Shown here: positions 54,110-61,712 of the stretch, in pieces
How positions within the stretch are numbered: position 1 is the stretch's first letter
Layout: every line of letters starts with the position of its first letter
Assembly (NCBI GenBank): GCA_006546595.1
Contig: VIAD01000007.1
Span: 62,001 to 126,000 of the forward strand
Direction of reading: 5' to 3'
DNA: 64,000 bases
Source: Moraxellaceae bacterium AER2_44_116
Lineage (GTDB): Bacteria > Pseudomonadota > Gammaproteobacteria > Pseudomonadales > Moraxellaceae
Notes under the pieces: model-generated
What the model was told of the DNA's origin: nothing
Databases searched by the model: none
The model's input: the letters and a program-made list of their open reading frames with translations, nothing else
Made by a program: the position numbers and the translations under genes

Positions 54110-55072
54110 TCACGACATCTGAGCAACTAATCCTACCAATGCTTCATGTTTAAGCTGATATTGCTTGGCTCTTTCAATATATAAATTCAATAACGCCATC
54201 GTTTGTGGGCGAACCTTAGAAAAATGAGCTTCTAAATACGTCTCCATATCTAAAGGTGCGACATAGCGTGAAGCAAAGAGAATACTCGGCAACATCCACG
54301 TTTTTACACAGGTCAACGCCAGTGCAGGTTTTGTCCCGTAATGTTGGCTTATCGCCGCAAAGGCTTCTTGTTGCGCTTCAATCATCGTTTTTAGAATGGC
54401 TTTGTTCTGCCCTAATGCTTTGTATTTCCAATGATTAATTTCTAACGCCGCTAAAAAAACCATCAAAAAAGCCGTCGAATGGATACCTCTTTCGGCAAAT
54501 CCTTGTTGATAAGAAGCAGGTATTTTTGACTGTTTCAGCAGTTGAATCACGTCATCGGCGCGTTGACGCTCACCATCTATAGGCATAGGAATCAACGGCG
54601 GGAGCCAAAATGCTGTCCCTTCTTGCGCTAAGACTTCGGTCGCTAAGGGCGCATGATAACTAATCATATTAATCATGCCTGAAACAACACGTTCATCACC
54701 TGCTACCGCTTTGACATGTTGAATATCATCAGGGCCGGGTTGTAGTACCACTACTGTGGCATCGCCAATGGCTTGGAGCATGGGCTGTAAGTCCATTTGC
54801 GCTAACGCGGTGCTCGACACGCATAACCAAACTTGTTGCCATGGTTGTTGAGCAACCGTTGACCAGTCGCTATGACAATGAAAGTTTTTAAACTGTGTAG
54901 GATGCTGACGCTTTTTGTCTTGATTTAAGTCATACAAGGTAAAACCTTGCTCGGCTTCGGCAAGATATTTTTCTTTGACAAACAAATGCACATCATGACC
55001 AGCACGGGCAAAATAATAGGCATACACCTGCCCTACCGCACCCGCACCGACAATTAAAATAGACTGTTTCAT
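54110..55072 (-). CDS. Ketopantoate reductase family protein (PanE/ApbA-like)
   Basis: A 320-residue NAD(P)-dependent reductase. The second of two adjacent ATGs (55072) is best spaced from GGAAG. The Rossmann motif ILIVGAGAVGQVYAYYFARAGHDVHLFVK is at the N-terminus, and a helical C-terminal domain follows. The usual PanE motifs (Lys176 region, GNxxxD) are not clear, so true 2-dehydropantoate reductase activity is doubtful and a paralogue is more likely. It is divergent from the ArsR-type regulator. Confidence 0.78.
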   Translation of the reverse strand: MKQSILIVGAGAVGQVYAYYFARAGHDVHLFVKEKYLAEAEQGFTLYDLNQDKKRQHPTQFKNFHCHSDWSTVAQQPWQQVWLCVSSTALAQMDLQPMLQAIGDATVVVLQPGPDDIQHVKAVAGDERVVSGMINMISYHAPLATEVLAQEGTAFWLPPLIPMPIDGERQRADDVIQLLKQSKIPASYQQGFAERGIHSTAFLMVFLAALEINHWKYKALGQNKAILKTMIEAQQEAFAAISQHYGTKPALALTCVKTWMLPSILFASRYVAPLDMETYLEAHFSKVRPQTMALLNLYIERAKQYQLKHEALVGLVAQMS

Positions 55073-55098
55073 CATGGGCTTCCAAATATCAACTAATG

Positions 55099-55142
55099 AT
55101 TCGATAGCCGTCAAATTAACAATCAATTCGATACTTGTCAAA
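55099..55142. promoter_or_regulatory. Direct repeats, candidate operator of the ArsR-type regulator
   Basis: ATTCGATAGCCGTCAAA (55099-55115) and ATTCGATACTTGTCAAA (55126-55142) are direct repeats 27 bases apart, matching at 14 of 17 positions. A TATAAT at 55144-55149 follows the second copy. They lie in the gap between the divergent reductase and regulator genes, the natural place for autoregulation. Confidence 0.5.
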
Positions 55143-55201
55143 ATATAATCGTGTTATGATAGGCAAGAACCGATAAATGGTATTTTTAGACGAGGTGTTT
55201 C

Positions 55202-55510
55202 TTGAGTCATCTTCACGATTTAGCACAGGCTTTTAAAGCCCTCTCTCACCCTAATCGTTTACAGATTTATGTGGAGTTGTTGCAGTTGCGGGAAAAAGTG
55301 GTTGCCTCGGGCACAGAAAAAGAGTGCAGTTGTGGCTTAACGGATTTTATGAGCAAGCTGAATATTGGCGCGCCGACTGTTTCGCACCATATTAAAGAAT
55401 TGGTCAATGCCAAATTGATTCGTGTTGAACGTCAAGGCAAGTTTATGACCTGTTATTTGAATAATGATATGCGCGCGCAGTTGGAAGCGTTTTTTGCACA
55501 GCAGAAGTGA
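55202..55510 (+). CDS. ArsR-family transcriptional regulator
   Basis: A 102-residue winged-helix regulator. The start is a TTG with GAGG 7 bases upstream; no ATG is available. AFKALSHPNRLQIYVELLQ and GAPTVSHHIKELVNAKLIRVERQGKFMTCYLN are the HTH and wing. ECSC at residues 39-42 could be a metal or redox site, although the usual ELCVCDL motif on helix 3 is absent. It probably controls the divergent PanE-like gene. Confidence 0.85.
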   Translation: MSHLHDLAQAFKALSHPNRLQIYVELLQLREKVVASGTEKECSCGLTDFMSKLNIGAPTVSHHIKELVNAKLIRVERQGKFMTCYLNNDMRAQLEAFFAQQK

Positions 55511-55529
55511 TGTTGACGTAAGAATGCAA

Positions 55530-55583
55530 GGCTTCGACTCCGCCTAGTCAGCGAAAAAATGCTCTCTGAGCGAAGTCGAAGGG
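55530..55583 (+). repeat. Palindromic repeat E6 (CTTCGACTCCGCTCAG family), degenerate
   Basis: Forward orientation. The left half GGCTTCGACTCCGCC is diverged at its inner end and the right half reads CTCTGAGCGAAGTCGAAGGG. It lies between the convergent ArsR-type and response-regulator genes. Confidence 0.8.
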
Positions 55584-55603
55584 AATTATTTCATAACCCG
55601 CAT

Positions 55604-56557
55604 TTACACCGCTTGCGCGATAGAACTACCACCAAAGCCTTTGGCGCGTAAACGACTTAAATAGTCCATGATTTTAGTGCTCATGGCTTTTTCCTGTACG
55701 TCACTCGACACCTCTACTTTGGTGGCCTCCTTCAACACAGGCACGTCTTGCAGTTGCTTGTAACGCATTAATGTCGATTCTAAGCTTTTTGCTAATAAAC
55801 CTTTACGTAAGGGCTTGGGTAAGTAGCGAAACACTTGCGCTTGATTAATCAACTGCGACACACGCACCGTATCTTTAAATGAGGTATTAATAATGGTTAA
55901 GACATCGGGATACTCTTGTTTGAGTGTTTTTAGCATCACGGTGGTATCCCCATCACCCACTTGTAATTCAGTGACTAACACCGCGATAGTTTGAGAGGCC
56001 ATCACCGCCAAAGCACTGGCCATTGTGGTGCGCCATAAAACTTGATGTGTTTCCCCCAAAATTTCTTTTACCGCCTCATACACCAGTACGTCTTCATCTA
56101 ACACTAAACACGTCACACCGCGAGCTGGCGCAGGTGCAGGAAAACTCGGCACGCTAACCGTTTCTAGCTTCATGGCAATACCTGCGGCATCCGCAACGGT
56201 ATCACGCAGCTCTTTAGGCCCCCAAGGCTTGTTAATGTAGCGAAATATCTCGCCTTCATTCACCGAGTCCAATGCCGCATCAACATCCGCATAACCTGTT
56301 AATAAAATACGCATTGTTTGTGGTGACAGATTTTTTGCTTGCCGTAATAGCTCAGTACCCACCATTAACGGCATCCGTTGATCGGAGATTAAGACGTGAA
56401 TTTTTTCTTTTTTTAATATTTTTAATGCTTCATTGCCATCTGTCGTCGAGAACACTTGATATTGCATTTTTAACAACATCGTCAATGTTCTTAAAATACG
56501 CTCTTCATCGTCCACTAATAAAATACGCGGTTTAACTTTGATTGGATGATTCATCAT
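55604..56557 (-). CDS. Tandem-receiver response regulator
   Basis: A 317-residue protein made of two receiver domains and a short C-terminal tail, with no DNA-binding or enzymatic output. Receiver 1 (about 10-125) has VDDEERILRTL and LISDQRMPLM with phospho-Asp59. Receiver 2 (about 150-270) has LVLDEDVLVYEAVK, but its acceptor position is Glu197 (VTELQVGDGD), with Thr and Lys still present (INTSFKD, YLPKPL). It follows the CBS-domain kinase after 6 bases and is its likely partner. Confidence 0.88.
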   Translation of the reverse strand: MMNHPIKVKPRILLVDDEERILRTLTMLLKMQYQVFSTTDGNEALKILKKEKIHVLISDQRMPLMVGTELLRQAKNLSPQTMRILLTGYADVDAALDSVNEGEIFRYINKPWGPKELRDTVADAAGIAMKLETVSVPSFPAPAPARGVTCLVLDEDVLVYEAVKEILGETHQVLWRTTMASALAVMASQTIAVLVTELQVGDGDTTVMLKTLKQEYPDVLTIINTSFKDTVRVSQLINQAQVFRYLPKPLRKGLLAKSLESTLMRYKQLQDVPVLKEATKVEVSSDVQEKAMSTKIMDYLSRLRAKGFGGSSIAQAV

Positions 56558-56563
56558 AATGTC

Positions 56564-57850
56564 CTAAGCAGCAGCGGATAAAGCCTGAGTCAATGGTAAA
56601 GCAATGACAAAACGTGTTCCTTTACCGACTTCGGAAACGACACGCACCGAGCCACCGTGCTGTTGAATGATTTTGAACGTAATAGATAAGCCCAAACCTG
56701 TGCCTTCACCGACAGGTTTAGTGGTAAAAAATGGGTCAAAAATACGCGAGAGATTTTCGGCAGGAATACCGCAACCCGTATCTTGTACGGAGACATAGAC
56801 CGCACTTGCGTCCGACCATGTTTTAATCAATAAATAGCCTTTCTCTTTGACAGCTTGCGCGGCATTGGTAAATAAATTTAATAACACTTGATTGATTTGT
56901 GAGCCAGTACAACGCACCTTGGGAATATTGCCTAACTGTTTAATCACCTCTACTTTGTATTTCAGCGTATTACGCGCAATTAATAAGGCACTGTCGATAC
57001 AGTCATTTAACGAGACGTTATCGGTCACGGCTTGGTCTAAACGACTAAAGTCTTTCAGCCCCGTCACTAACTCGCTAATTTGTTCAACGCCATAAAACGT
57101 ATCATTAAATAAGGCATCTAAATCAACAAACCATTGCGTTAAATCCATGTCCATTTTTGCATCATCTAATGCCGCTAAACTCTCAGCAATGTCTATATCC
57201 GTTGTATCTGGAGACAATAAGGTATCGGATAACTGTTCATGAGCTTGAACAATAAATTGAATTTGGCCAAAAAACTCACGCACCATTTCGATGTTGTTAT
57301 TGACGTAACCTAACGGGGTATTAATTTCGTGAGCAACACCTGCCACCATTTGCCCTAATGCCGCCATTTTTTCGGACTGCACCAACTGCGCTTGTGAAGA
57401 TGAGAGTTGCTTATAGGCTCTATTTAAAGCAGCAGAACTTTGACTAATTTGCTTTTCCATCGCGCTTAATAAATGCAAAACGGCTGCCATGCCTAAATAA
57501 CAACCATTTTCAGTCAAGACAAAATCTTCACTTAACGGAAAAACCATATTCGCACTAATAAACGCTGCCGCTGTTGATAAGCTACTATCGACATCAACAG
57601 CTAATACGTCTTTACGCATAAAATCACTAACAGCGCGTTCGCCAAATAAATCACGACCAAACTTTTTTAAGAAAATATCATTTAATTGATGACGACTAAT
57701 CATGCCAACAGGCTGATTATGTTCATTAACAACAGCGACAGATAAACAGTTTTTATAGGTGGCACTCAGGAACGCATCGGCCACCGTGTTAATGGTATCC
57801 GTTGGTTTAAAACAGGGAATATTCGCGGCAAACGCACGTAATACGGACAT
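56564..57850 (-). CDS. CBS-domain sensor histidine kinase
   Basis: A 428-residue cytosolic kinase without transmembrane helices. The N-terminal 125 residues form a CBS-like pair (PTDTINTVADAFLSATYKNCLSVAVV, FMRKDVLAVDVDSSLSTAAAFI). A coiled linker follows (SSSQAQLVQSEKMAALGQMVAG), then the H-box GVAHEINTPLGYV with His174 and a HATPase with NQVLLNLFTNAAQAV, VQDTGCGIP and GEGTGLGLSI. CBS domains often bind adenine nucleotides, so it may sense cellular energy state (inference). Confidence 0.88.
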   Translation of the reverse strand: MSVLRAFAANIPCFKPTDTINTVADAFLSATYKNCLSVAVVNEHNQPVGMISRHQLNDIFLKKFGRDLFGERAVSDFMRKDVLAVDVDSSLSTAAAFISANMVFPLSEDFVLTENGCYLGMAAVLHLLSAMEKQISQSSAALNRAYKQLSSSQAQLVQSEKMAALGQMVAGVAHEINTPLGYVNNNIEMVREFFGQIQFIVQAHEQLSDTLLSPDTTDIDIAESLAALDDAKMDMDLTQWFVDLDALFNDTFYGVEQISELVTGLKDFSRLDQAVTDNVSLNDCIDSALLIARNTLKYKVEVIKQLGNIPKVRCTGSQINQVLLNLFTNAAQAVKEKGYLLIKTWSDASAVYVSVQDTGCGIPAENLSRIFDPFFTTKPVGEGTGLGLSITFKIIQQHGGSVRVVSEVGKGTRFVIALPLTQALSAAA

Positions 57851-58007
57851 CTCAACTCCTAGGCAGGCAACAATAAGCGCATCCCTGTGCTGGACTTATG
57901 TCTTAAAATTGAAGCCTAGGAGGAGAAGATGACAGTTCAGTTACTTTTTTTTGATGATTTGACGATGACGAGTAGAAAATGCGGACTGTATCACATGATG
58001 AATACTT

Positions 58008-59309
58008 TTATTTTGACGCTAATAACCACCACGTTTCCATTTCTCCTTTGCCCTTCACGTCAATGATACCACGCGGCTCAAGGACAAAAGCATCTTCAAT
58101 GCGCTCTTTGGTTTGTTGGCTAATTTGAATACGTCCTGCTTGGCCGTGTGACTCCATACGGCTAGCCGTGTTGACGGTATCGCCCCAAATGTCATAACTA
58201 AAACGTACTGCCCCAATAACCCCCGCAATGACTGAGCCTGTATGCACACCGATACGCATATCCAGTGAAATGCCAGTTTCTTGGCGTACGAGTTGTATTT
58301 CCTCTAATAACGCTAATGCTAAATTAGCTATGACATGAGCATGGTCTGCGCGTGGGTCTGGCGCACCTGAAACCACCATGTACGCATCACCAATCGTTTT
58401 AATTTTTTCTGCCCCTAAATGCGATAAACGGGCATCAAAGCGCGAGAATATTTTTTCTAATAAAGACACGACAACTTCAGGCTCTTGTGCCGAAGACCAC
58501 GGAGTAAAACCTGCAATATCGGCAAACAACACCGTCACCTCAGGGTGACGATTAGCAATCATGCGGTCACTTTGGCGCAGTTCATTGGCTATTTTTTGAG
58601 GTAAAACGGCGTGTAATAAACGGTCGGAACGCGCGCGCTCTTCGACTAAACCAGTTTCAGCTTTAAGAACTTCGCGGTTAAATACGCCTACCAACAACAA
58701 AATACACAATAGGCCAATCACTAAATTAGTCACACGAGCAAATAACAACAAGCCTTGTGGTAAGCTATGAATACCAATATACGCTGGATTTAACTCTAAA
58801 CTAGCAATAACCAAACCAACAATAGGAATCACTGTAAATAAGGCCCGATATTTTTTTTCGTGTGCATCAAAAATAACGAGAGCCAATGCCGCACTGACAA
58901 AACAAAAAACACTCGAATTAATGGCATCGGCCATCAGCCACGTAACCAATATCACTTGCGTATTTAGCGTGACCATCAGCCATAAACGCGCAATATGCTG
59001 TGCCTGCAAGGAGGCTGCCCACATACCCAGTGCATAACAAGCAACACTGATACCATTGAGCCAAATAAGTGACTGGCTATCTTTTAGATTAAAAACAAGG
59101 GATAAACCCACATAAAATGCACTCAAGCCTAAGGCTGCCCCAAGTGAATAGCGCGTCATACGTCTGCGACGAGTAAAATCGGTTTCTGTTGGTTTAGGTG
59201 GTGGCGCAAGTAAATCCAGCCAAAAGGCTGCATCAGGACGACGCAAATAACTGCGAACATAGCAATTCTTTTCAGCCTCAGTATCGGCCTTTAAGATGGA
59301 CTGAGGCAT
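58008..59309 (-). CDS. Membrane class III adenylate cyclase
   Basis: A 433-residue protein. After a short cytosolic N-terminus it has six hydrophobic helices (about residues 55-215) and then a cyclase catalytic domain from about residue 245. The metal Asp is in VTVLFADIAGFTPW. EKIKTIGDAYMVVSGAP carries Lys and IWGDTVNTASRMES follows an Asp (SYDIWGD), the pair that selects ATP over GTP. The ATG at 59309 has GGTGG upstream. It follows the TIGR02647 gene after 17 bases. Confidence 0.9.
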   Translation of the reverse strand: MPQSILKADTEAEKNCYVRSYLRRPDAAFWLDLLAPPPKPTETDFTRRRRMTRYSLGAALGLSAFYVGLSLVFNLKDSQSLIWLNGISVACYALGMWAASLQAQHIARLWLMVTLNTQVILVTWLMADAINSSVFCFVSAALALVIFDAHEKKYRALFTVIPIVGLVIASLELNPAYIGIHSLPQGLLLFARVTNLVIGLLCILLLVGVFNREVLKAETGLVEERARSDRLLHAVLPQKIANELRQSDRMIANRHPEVTVLFADIAGFTPWSSAQEPEVVVSLLEKIFSRFDARLSHLGAEKIKTIGDAYMVVSGAPDPRADHAHVIANLALALLEEIQLVRQETGISLDMRIGVHTGSVIAGVIGAVRFSYDIWGDTVNTASRMESHGQAGRIQISQQTKERIEDAFVLEPRGIIDVKGKGEMETWWLLASK

Positions 59310-59326
59310 ACGTCGCCCACCCAAAA

Positions 59327-59560
59327 CTAAGTATTAAGAATATTTAGCGCACTTTGAGCGTGTTCTGCCGCTTGAATGCCCAATGTTGTTAAGTAGCCGC
59401 CATCGGGTAAACTAATTAAGCCTTTGTTATGTAAGCGTAAAGCAGCCGCAATAGAACTTGGTTCTGCGGAATGATGAATTTTTAAACCTTCTTGTGTATT
59501 AGCCAAGTTATACAGCGTAAGAATTTGCATCTCTTCAATAAGATCAACGGAATACGGCAT
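59327..59560 (-). CDS. TIGR02647 family protein
   Basis: A 77-residue protein; the ATG at 59560 has GGAG 7 bases upstream. The whole sequence fits the TIGR02647 pattern: LANTQEGLKIHHSAEPSSIAAALRLHNKGLI and DGGYLTTLGIQAAEHAQ. The fold is probably a small winged helix, and the family function is unknown. It is immediately upstream of the adenylate cyclase gene on the same strand. Confidence 0.85.
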   Translation of the reverse strand: MPYSVDLIEEMQILTLYNLANTQEGLKIHHSAEPSSIAAALRLHNKGLISLPDGGYLTTLGIQAAEHAQSALNILNT

Positions 59561-59711
59561 GGTTAACTCCAATTTTTTATTTTTACAGGATTCTGTCTGC
59601 TACTTGATACCATGCTTTTTAGGAGTGAGGCAATGTCTTTTCTGCAAGAACTGAAAAAAGTAACGATTGCTTCAATACAGATCAATTAAGGTCATATAAC
59701 TTCTGATTATT

Positions 59712-60545
59712 TTAAGAACAACTAGCAGTCACGCCATTTTTAACACACGCAATAGAGCCGCCACCACCTGTTGAGCCAGTTGCTCCCGTCGAGCTGGTTG
59801 TTGAACCTGTAAATGTCATTGCACTGCTATTGGTAGTAGGCTCAGAGTTTGAACCTATAGTAATTGATGAACTCACGGCATTACTGGTGTCTTTTTGAAA
59901 CACTTCATACGAACCATTTTTATTGGTGATATTTTTTAGTGCACTATTAATCACTTGTACACTAACACCCGCATTGGAAGCAGCAACAGCAATCAGTCTT
60001 CTGACTTCTGTTGACCCTGCCGCCTTTAATGCTGCTTTGGTAATGGCGTTTGCTTGTAATGGTGCGGCGGTCACTGCCGCTGAGGTAATAGCAGGTGCTT
60101 GTTTAAGTACCGCATTAATGGCGGCTGTTGTAATCGCCGCTGCTTGTTTGGGAGAGACAGAAATAGCCGCTGCTGTAACGGCTGCGGCCAGTGCAGGTGG
60201 CGCGGCTTGAATCGCGGCAGTGGTAATAGCCGCCGCTTGATCAAATTTGGCAGCCGCTTGACAAGCTGTCTTTACGGCGGCAGAGACACCGACGCCTTGC
60301 GAGATCACAAAAGAAGTCAGAGATGGAGCAAGTTCAGGATTTTTTTCAATCGCATCCTTGATGAGCTTTAATGCCTGTAGTTTTGAAGATCGAATATACT
60401 TACCACTACTTTTTTCAAGCTTGGCAAGCTCGGTCATAACGGTTTGTTGTGCGGCAAGGCTGGCTGTTGACAAGGGTGCAGCATAAAGCATCGTTGTTGG
60501 TGCTAGACTCGCAATCAACAGAAATCCTAATAATAATTTACGCAT
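59712..60545 (-). CDS. Exported Ala-rich helical repeat protein
   Basis: A 277-residue protein I do not recognise. The ATG at 60545 has AAGAG 9 bases upstream and starts a clear signal peptide (MRKLLLGFLLIASLAPTTM, cut near YAA). After a helical stretch, about five repeats of 13-18 residues follow (about residues 97-185), with the core QAAAITTAAINA. They probably stack as amphipathic helices. The C-terminal 60 residues are Ser/Thr/Gly-rich with two late cysteines (IACVKNGVTASCS) that could form a disulfide. It may be a periplasmic or surface protein. Confidence 0.75.
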   Translation of the reverse strand: MRKLLLGFLLIASLAPTTMLYAAPLSTASLAAQQTVMTELAKLEKSSGKYIRSSKLQALKLIKDAIEKNPELAPSLTSFVISQGVGVSAAVKTACQAAAKFDQAAAITTAAIQAAPPALAAAVTAAAISVSPKQAAAITTAAINAVLKQAPAITSAAVTAAPLQANAITKAALKAAGSTEVRRLIAVAASNAGVSVQVINSALKNITNKNGSYEVFQKDTSNAVSSSITIGSNSEPTTNSSAMTFTGSTTSSTGATGSTGGGGSIACVKNGVTASCS

Positions 60546-60895
60546 AAAGAACAACTCTTGGGCTTGAATGTAAGACAGCCTAATCGCACTCATGCTACAT
60601 GCTACGTAAATAAATTGCTAGTTTGTGGCACAGGGATTTCTTTTTGCCATAAAAATTACACGCGAATACCTATGATGAAGAATCAACGCTTTTACCATGA
60701 CCCCGTCCCCCTAGCTAAACGGCTTGTCGAGGTTTTACAGCATCTTTGATAAACTGATTGTGAGGAGCCATTAAAATAGCCATAATTCAGACCTGATAGC
60801 CGCCACCTAACGGCAACTTTCTATTTTTTCGATGCGTTCTTAACCGTCATCAAGCAGAATGATGCTGTTTAATATCACCTAAAAGAATATATATT
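60546..60895. other. Divergent intergenic region without a recognised gene
   Basis: A 350-base gap between the Ala-rich protein gene and the methyltransferase gene. A 25-codon frame at about 60675-60749 has no ribosome-binding site and no recognisable product. No repeat, hairpin terminator or RNA gene was seen. Promoters for both genes must lie here. Confidence 0.5.
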
Positions 60896-61678
60896 ATGAA
60901 GAACATCTCCAAGTATTTACCCAAACACAGCACTCCCCCTTTAGATCGTATTGCTGACTTTTCTGTACCTGTATTTGCCGATGAATCCTTAGCTCAAGCG
61001 GCTGAAAAGTTAACCAAAGTTGTACATGGCGGCTATTATCTCGCTGACAATGTCTTCGCATGGGGTCGTAATATGTCCATGTTGGATGATGAGGACTTTG
61101 TCGCCGCATGGCATAACAATGTCGAAAGTGTTGATGATCAAGCCGTTCTGTGGCGACGCTATGTATTAGCCTGTGCTGCCTACCACTGTATTCATCTTGA
61201 AGGTGACTTTGTTGAATGTGGTGCTTATACAGGTGTGGGCATAAAAACGATTATTGACTATCTTGGAGGGGTTAACTTTCCGAAAATGTTTTGGGGTTAT
61301 GACACCTTTGAACACAATGACTCCATGTTGAATCATCCAATGCCTGAGCATGGAGCTGAATTATATGAGCGCGTGAAAGCTAAATTTGAAGACTATGCCC
61401 AAGTTGAATTAGTCAAAGGCTTTATTCCTGATGCCTTTAAAGACAACTGCCCTGAAAAAATCGCGTATTTACACATTGACTTAAACCAAGCCCCTGCTGA
61501 AATTGCCGCCCTAGATCATTTATTTGATCTTGTCGTTGCAGGAGGCATTATCATTCTTGACAACTATGAGTGGTCGGCATATCGACCACAAAAATTGGCA
61601 GAAGACCTTTGGTTTGAAGCACGACAATACCGTGTCATGCCTCTGCCAACAGGACAAGGTTTAGTGATAAAACGCTAA
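60896..61678 (+). CDS. TylF/MycF-like SAM-dependent O-methyltransferase
   Basis: A 260-residue class I methyltransferase. The SAM-binding loop is FVECGAYTGVGIKTIIDYL. The acidic metal-binding residues typical of TylF-type macrocin methyltransferases appear in AYLHIDLNQAPAEIAALDHLFD and IILDNYEWSAYRPQK. No sugar or macrolide genes are nearby, so the substrate is unknown. Ribosome-binding sequence is weak (AAAAGAA). Confidence 0.78.
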   Translation: MKNISKYLPKHSTPPLDRIADFSVPVFADESLAQAAEKLTKVVHGGYYLADNVFAWGRNMSMLDDEDFVAAWHNNVESVDDQAVLWRRYVLACAAYHCIHLEGDFVECGAYTGVGIKTIIDYLGGVNFPKMFWGYDTFEHNDSMLNHPMPEHGAELYERVKAKFEDYAQVELVKGFIPDAFKDNCPEKIAYLHIDLNQAPAEIAALDHLFDLVVAGGIIILDNYEWSAYRPQKLAEDLWFEARQYRVMPLPTGQGLVIKR

Positions 61679-61712
61679 AACGCTTGTATTGATGAAGTGT
61701 GCCAACAAGTTG

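Noticed and set aside
55604..59560. RpfG or HD-GYP cyclic-di-GMP system
   Set aside because: Receiver 1 resembles those of HD-GYP regulators, but no HD-GYP, GGDEF or EAL domain is present in the block.
60675..60749. 25-codon frame (YHDPVPLAKRLVEVLQHL end) as a small gene
   Set aside because: No ribosome-binding site, no conserved pattern and no coupling to a neighbour.
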